From JBEIUL01 sp044356865 (lineage in GTDB: Bacteria; Planctomycetota; Phycisphaerae; Phycisphaerales; SM1A02): a stretch of 32,165 nucleotides of DNA. Location: assembly GCA_044356865.1 (NCBI GenBank), contig JBIKVN010000007.1:1-32165 (forward strand), read 5' to 3'. Position 1 is the first letter of the stretch. The number at the start of each line of letters is the position of its first letter. Below, one piece after another: positions 28,562 through 32,165 of this stretch. Under the pieces are notes generated by a model. That model did not search any database. It saw nothing but the letters and a program-made list of their open reading frames with translations, and was not told where the DNA came from. The position numbers were made by a program, and so were the translations under genes.

Positions 28562-28585
28562 CCCCTCCCGGGGAAGGGGTACACT
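28558..28585 (+). promoter_or_regulatory. tRNA-Lys promoter overlapping the secA stop
   Basis: -35 TTGACC (28558-28563, 5 of 6) includes the secA TGA. A 16-bp spacer leads to -10 TACACT (28580-28585, 4 of 6). Expected start about 28592, six bases before the mature tRNA. The spacer contains a hairpin (ACCCCT/AGGGGT, 28561-28580) that could also end secA transcription, although no T-run follows. Confidence 0.7.
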
Positions 28586-28597
28586 GCCCGACTTTCC

Positions 28598-28670
<73 letters not shown>

Positions 28671-28710
28671 TTGAAAGGCCGGATCGCCGCGGTGCCGCGC
28701 CGCGGCCTCG

Positions 28711-28764
28711 GAGCCTGGGCCTCAGAGCCTGGGTCTAGGAGCCTGGGTCTAGGAGCCTGGGCAG
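28711..28764 (+). repeat. 14-bp tandem repeat, nearly 4 copies
   Basis: GAGCCTGGGTCTAG-type units at 28711, 28725, 28739 and 28753 (last one 12 bp). They lie between tRNA-Lys and the histidine kinase gene, just 5 bp before its start. Copy number could affect expression of the kinase or its choice of start. Confidence 0.85.
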
Positions 28765-28769
28765 CCCGG

Positions 28770-30605
28770 ATGGACCCGCTGCCGCTTCCGATGACCCTCC
28801 CGATGCACCCCGGCCTGCTCGTCCGCACGACGGCCCAGGTCGCCGTCGAGAGTCCCGAGCTTCGCTCGGCCAACCAGGATTTCAACCTGCTGCTTGCGGT
28901 GACGGGGGCGATCCTGCTGCTCGCGGTGGGCACCTCGATCGGCCTCTTCTACGCCTCGCGCCGCGCCGCGGTCGCGCAGGCCGCCCGGCTGGTGGCGTTC
29001 CGCTCGCTCGACCGCAGCCACCGGCTGCTGCGCCTCGTCGCGGCCAGCCTCGAGTCGCTCGTGCAGGAGGACGACGAGGAGCTCGGCCGCGCCGGGCTGC
29101 TCGAGTCGGCCGGACGGTTCTTCGAGGTGACGCGGCTCCGCGTGGTCCGGCCCGACCCGAGCGGGACGCGGCTCGAGGTGGTGGCCGGATGGAGCGCCCG
29201 CGAGACGACGCTGCCGGCCCTCGGCGACGAGGACCGCGAGCGGTTTCCCGAGTACGAGCAGGCGGTGCGGAACCGCGATCACGCGATCATCGAGACCGGC
29301 GAGCGGACGCTGCTCATCGTGCCGCTGGATGCCGGCGGCGACGGGCCGCGGGGGATGCTGCTGCTCGGGGCGCCGTCGCCCCGCAGCTGGCCGAGCGAGG
29401 ATGTCGCGGCGCTGCGGACGCTGGCCTTCGCCTACGAGCGCAGCCGCGAGCGGTGGGAAGCCGCCCGGGAACGCGAACGCTTCGTCGAGCGGCGCCGCGG
29501 CTCGGAGCGGGCCGAACTCATCGCCCAGCTCGCCAGCGGCATCGCCCACGACTTCAACAACATCCTCTTCGCGGCGACCGGCCGGCTGCAGCTGCTGCTC
29601 AAGCGGGCCGACGACCCGACCATGCGCGACGGCCTCGTCGAGATCCAGAAGACGCTGCAGTCGGCGAGCCCGCTCATCTCGGGGCTGCTGGCCGCCCACC
29701 GCGGCGCGGTCCGCGCCCCGGGGCCGCTCGAGCTCGGGCCCGAGCTGCAGCAGGTCGAGCGGCTCGCCCGGCAGCTGCTGCCGATCCGCTGCGAGGTCTC
29801 GTTCGACTACGAGGCCGTGCGCGACCTGACCATCCACTGCGACCGGCAGGGCGTGCAGCAGCTCCTGCTCAACCTGGTCGTGAACGCCCGCGACGCGGTC
29901 GGAGGCCGGGGGCGGATCCGCGTCGGCGGCCGCCGCGACTCGTTCGCCGACGGTCGCGAGGCGGTGACGCTTTCGGTCGAGGACGACGGGCCGGGCCTGC
30001 CCGAGGAGATGCGCGAGACGGTCCTGCAGCCCTTCTTCACGACCAAGGGCGAGGGCAAGGGCACGGGCCTCGGGCTTTCGATCTGCCAGCGGGTCGCGAC
30101 CGAGGCGGGCGGCAGCTTCGCCCTCGGCCGATCGGAGACGCTCGGCGGGCTGAAGGCCGAGGCGAAGTTCCCTCTCGAGGCCCCGGGCGGGGGCGACCCG
30201 GCCGACGAGGCCGACGACGCTCCCGCCGCCCTCGCCGAGGTCAATGCGGTGCTCATCGTCGAGGACAACGCGACCATCCGCGAGGTGCTCGTGAAGTGCT
30301 TCGAAGGACTCGGCATCGACACGATCGCCCGCGGCGACGCGACCGAGGTCGAGTCCATCCTCCGGAGCAGCCCGCTCAGGCCCGACATCGTCGTCATGGA
30401 CATCGACCTGCCGAAGATGACCGGCATCGAGTGCCTCGAGCGGATCCGCGCCGCGGGCTTCGGCCTGCCCTGCCTCCTCATCACCGGCGGCATCAGCGAG
30501 CCGCAACGCCCGATCGCGAACATGCGGCTCCTGCGGAAGCCGTTCCGGCTGGAGACGCTCCTGCAGAATTGCCGCATCCTGCTGGATGAGGCGAGGGCGG
30601 GTTGA
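28770..30605 (+). CDS. Hybrid sensor histidine kinase (TM-GAF-like-HisKA-HATPase-REC)
   Basis: 611 aa. One membrane helix (about 38-62, FNLLLAVTGAILLLAVGTSIGLF) is followed by a GAF-like sensor region (about 75-220). The kinase core has its H-box GIAHDFNN with His260, N-box NLVVNARDAV (368-377), G1 DDGPGLP (near 405) and G2 GKGTGLGLS (about 429-437). The C-terminal receiver domain has acidic pocket VEDN, phospho-acceptor Asp544 in VVMDIDLP, ITGG, and the conserved Lys in LLRKPF. The GIAHDFNN box is typical of NtrB-like kinases that relay to a receiver. With no separate output domain, a phosphotransfer partner or separate regulator is expected elsewhere. The start at 28770 (ATG) follows the 14-bp repeat; ATG 28803 is an alternative. 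No response-regulator gene is adjacent. Confidence 0.92.
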   Translation: MDPLPLPMTLPMHPGLLVRTTAQVAVESPELRSANQDFNLLLAVTGAILLLAVGTSIGLFYASRRAAVAQAARLVAFRSLDRSHRLLRLVAASLESLVQEDDEELGRAGLLESAGRFFEVTRLRVVRPDPSGTRLEVVAGWSARETTLPALGDEDRERFPEYEQAVRNRDHAIIETGERTLLIVPLDAGGDGPRGMLLLGAPSPRSWPSEDVAALRTLAFAYERSRERWEAARERERFVERRRGSERAELIAQLASGIAHDFNNILFAATGRLQLLLKRADDPTMRDGLVEIQKTLQSASPLISGLLAAHRGAVRAPGPLELGPELQQVERLARQLLPIRCEVSFDYEAVRDLTIHCDRQGVQQLLLNLVVNARDAVGGRGRIRVGGRRDSFADGREAVTLSVEDDGPGLPEEMRETVLQPFFTTKGEGKGTGLGLSICQRVATEAGGSFALGRSETLGGLKAEAKFPLEAPGGGDPADEADDAPAALAEVNAVLIVEDNATIREVLVKCFEGLGIDTIARGDATEVESILRSSPLRPDIVVMDIDLPKMTGIECLERIRAAGFGLPCLLITGGISEPQRPIANMRLLRKPFRLETLLQNCRILLDEARAG

Positions 30606-30618
30606 AGCGGGGCGCGGA

Positions 30619-30645
30619 GCGACGAGGCATGGCCTCGTCGTTCCG
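30619..30645. repeat. REP-like palindromic repeat, copy 2
   Basis: Identical over 27 bp to 21682-21708; palindrome core 30620-30640. It lies 14 bp after the kinase stop, between convergent genes, where it might act as a bidirectional transcript end. Confidence 0.8.
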
Positions 30646-30732
30646 GGTGAGGGGTCGTCGAAGGTCGGGCGCGGATGGTCGACGCCACCCTCGTCCCGCG
30701 TCGGCCGCGGGCCGACGCCCCCAGCCCGCTCC

Positions 30733-31413
30733 TCACCCGAACGGCCGTGTCGCGTCGCGGGCCGTGGGATCCACGAGCTCGGCCATCCGCCGCGCGATGT
30801 CGCACAAGGGCAGCGGCCATTCGCCCGGCCCCGCCTCGGCTCGATCGTGGTGTTCCCACGCCTCGGTCGGCGCGTCCTCGTGCGGCTCGACCTCGACCTC
30901 GTGGATCACTTCCCACGAGAACGCGATCGGGTCGTACAGGAGCGCCACAGCCCGCGGCGGCGTGACCGGCCGGAAGCCCGTCTCCTCGCCGAACTCGCGC
31001 CGCACCGTCTCGGCCGGCGTCACCCCCGGCTCGATGCCGCCGCCCGGCAGGAACTCCCACTCCTCGGGGTAGAAGGCGACGCTCGAACTGCGTCGCCCCA
31101 TCAGGTATCGCCCGCCGTGCCGGGCGAGAGCCTTCGCCCCGAGCACCCGCACCCCGGTATCGAGCCCGGTCCGCTGCACCGCGTAGAAGCGATACGACAC
31201 CGCCATGCCGTGGATGGTCACGCCGCCGTGGCCGTTCCGCCGCACGCCGAGGACCTGGACGAGCGAGCCGTCGAAGTAGCGCGGATTCGCCGCGACCAGG
31301 CCTTCCCACCGTCGCTCGACCTCGTCGAGATCGGCCCGCGGCACGAACCGTCCCTCGACGAGACGGATCTCGGGGGGTCTCCGCAGCAGGATGGTCCGGG
31401 CGTGCTCGGCCAC
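30733..31413 (-). CDS. Nudix hydrolase domain protein
   Basis: 226 aa from GTG 31413. Nudix enzymes hydrolyse nucleoside diphosphates linked to another group. The Nudix box reads GGIEPGVTPAETVRREFGEETGF. The metal-binding REF-x-EE-x-GF part is intact, but the first Glu of the consensus (G-x5-E) is Val. A long N-terminal region (about 1-80) precedes the fold, with AVSYRFYAVQRT and RYLMGRRSSSVAFYPEEWEFLPGGG. Substrate unknown. The frame is open to an ATG at 31470, but that start would overlap the start codon of the divergent transporter gene and leave no room for a promoter. The GTG is therefore preferred, without a clear ribosome site for either. It converges with the kinase gene across the REP element. 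Confidence 0.82.
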   Translation of the reverse strand: MAEHARTILLRRPPEIRLVEGRFVPRADLDEVERRWEGLVAANPRYFDGSLVQVLGVRRNGHGGVTIHGMAVSYRFYAVQRTGLDTGVRVLGAKALARHGGRYLMGRRSSSVAFYPEEWEFLPGGGIEPGVTPAETVRREFGEETGFRPVTPPRAVALLYDPIAFSWEVIHEVEVEPHEDAPTEAWEHHDRAEAGPGEWPLPLCDIARRMAELVDPTARDATRPFG

Positions 31414-31468
31414 GCCGGAAAGCGTACGGCAAAGCGTGCGTGCGGAGGCCGCCGTATCTTCCCGCCCC

Positions 31469-32165
31469 ATGAGCCAGATTCCCGCGTCGACGCCGTTCGG
31501 GGAAAGCAGCCGGACCGGAACCGACCTCGGCCATCCCCCGGGACTCTTCCTCCTCTTCTTCGTCGAGATGTGGGAACGCTTCTCGTTCTACGGGATGCGG
31601 GCCCTGCTCATCTTCTACCTGATCAAGGGCTTCCTGAAGGCCGACGACGAGAAGGCCTACGCGATCTACGGGGCGTACGGGGCCCTCGTCTATGCGACGC
31701 CGTACATCGGGGGCATGCTGGCCGACCGCTTCCTCGGGGCGCGGCTCGCGGTGATCTGGGGCGGGCTGCTGATGGCCGCGGGGCACCTCCTCATGACGAT
31801 CGAGGCCCCGTGGGCGCTCTACGGGGCCCTCGGCCTCCTCATCGCGGGGAACGGCTTCTTCAAGCCGAACATCTCGACGATGGTCGGGTCGCTGTATCCG
31901 GCCGGCTCGCCGCGGCGCGACGCGGGCTTCACGATCTTCTACATGGGCATCAACCTCGGGGCGGGCCTCGCCCCCCTCGCCTGCGGCTATGTCGGCGAGC
32001 GCTACGGCTGGCACTACGGCTTCGGGCTCGCGACGCTCGGCATGCTGCTCGGCGTGGCGACGTTCGTGGCCCCGGCGGGACTGGCCCGGATGCTGATCCT
32101 CGGGGCGAGCCTCGCGGGCGTCGGGACGATGTTCTGGTCGACCGCGGGCGACCTGCTGCAGACGA
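31469..32165 (+). CDS. POT/PTR-family proton-dependent oligopeptide transporter (partial)
   Basis: The first 232 codons; the C-terminus is beyond the right edge. My translation shows the POT signature EMWERFSFYGMRALLIFYL (about 34-52), containing the E-x-x-E-R-type proton-coupling motif as EMWERF. GGMLADRFLGAR, AGNGFFKPNISTMVG and FTIFYMGINLGAGLAPL follow, with several membrane helices. It imports di- and tripeptides with protons across the inner membrane. No Shine-Dalgarno sequence is close to the ATG. TATCTT at 31455-31460 could be a -10 box giving a leaderless or very short-leader transcript. It is divergent from the Nudix gene. Confidence 0.93.
   Translation, partial: MSQIPASTPFGESSRTGTDLGHPPGLFLLFFVEMWERFSFYGMRALLIFYLIKGFLKADDEKAYAIYGAYGALVYATPYIGGMLADRFLGARLAVIWGGLLMAAGHLLMTIEAPWALYGALGLLIAGNGFFKPNISTMVGSLYPAGSPRRDAGFTIFYMGINLGAGLAPLACGYVGERYGWHYGFGLATLGMLLGVATFVAPAGLARMLILGASLAGVGTMFWSTAGDLLQT

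Noticed and set aside
29807..32014. Minus-strand open frame of about 735 codons spanning the kinase end, Nudix gene and transporter
   Set aside because: It crosses three genes that each have family motifs in other frames, and its own translation shows no motif.

Overview
The window is a high-GC bacterial chromosome segment, most likely from a planctomycete of the Phycisphaerae type. The assignment is an inference. It rests on the recurrent GD-x-x-x-DG-x-VDG-x-DL-x-x-LL-x-x-WG (dockerin-like) motif in six secreted proteins, on a very long SecA with a terminal SEC-C zinc motif, and on a DUF2924/serine-recombinase cassette of a kind I recall from planctomycetes. There is no rRNA and no CRISPR array.

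Layout. 1-2085 (minus) is the end of a sugar ABC transporter operon: an RbsC-type permease cut by the left edge and an RbsA-type double ATPase, overlapping by ATGA. A tRNA with a CAU anticodon follows at 2155-2228, then about 650 bp without genes. 2880-5487 (plus) is a lower-GC cluster of three secreted proteins: a TIG/FGE-sulfatase-domain protein and two paralogous small proteins. A clear intrinsic terminator closes it. 5640-7287 is a decayed recombinase cassette: a small ORF, DUF2924, a frameshifted serine recombinase and a fragment of a second copy. Next come a HigB/HigA-like toxin-antitoxin pair with its own promoter and operator palindrome (7250-7951), an unrecognised 360-aa protein (8099-9181) and a four-helix membrane protein (9263-9712).

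9722-20779 (minus) is an 11-kb operon for three exported proteins. First is a 2489-aa giant with Ig-like domains and 14 propeller-type repeats. Second is a 310-aa protein with a possible cohesin-like region and dockerin-like repeats. Third is a vanadium-haloperoxidase-family enzyme that keeps every vanadate ligand and carries a lamin-tail-like insertion and terminal dockerin-like repeats. This operon is the most interesting part of the window.

The right third is more ordinary: an FMN-binding PNPOx-like protein, a copper-type P1B ATPase (both minus), a small membrane protein, secA, a tRNA-Lys with a well-formed promoter overlapping the secA stop, a GAF-HisKA-REC hybrid kinase, a Nudix protein (minus), and a POT-family peptide transporter cut by the right edge. 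A palindromic REP-like element occurs twice, at 21682 and 30619, both times between genes.

Together the genes suggest a bacterium that invests heavily in exported, calcium-motif-bearing surface proteins. SecA, the general exporter, is encoded in the same neighbourhood, though I see no direct functional link. The 5640-7951 segment looks like accessory DNA.
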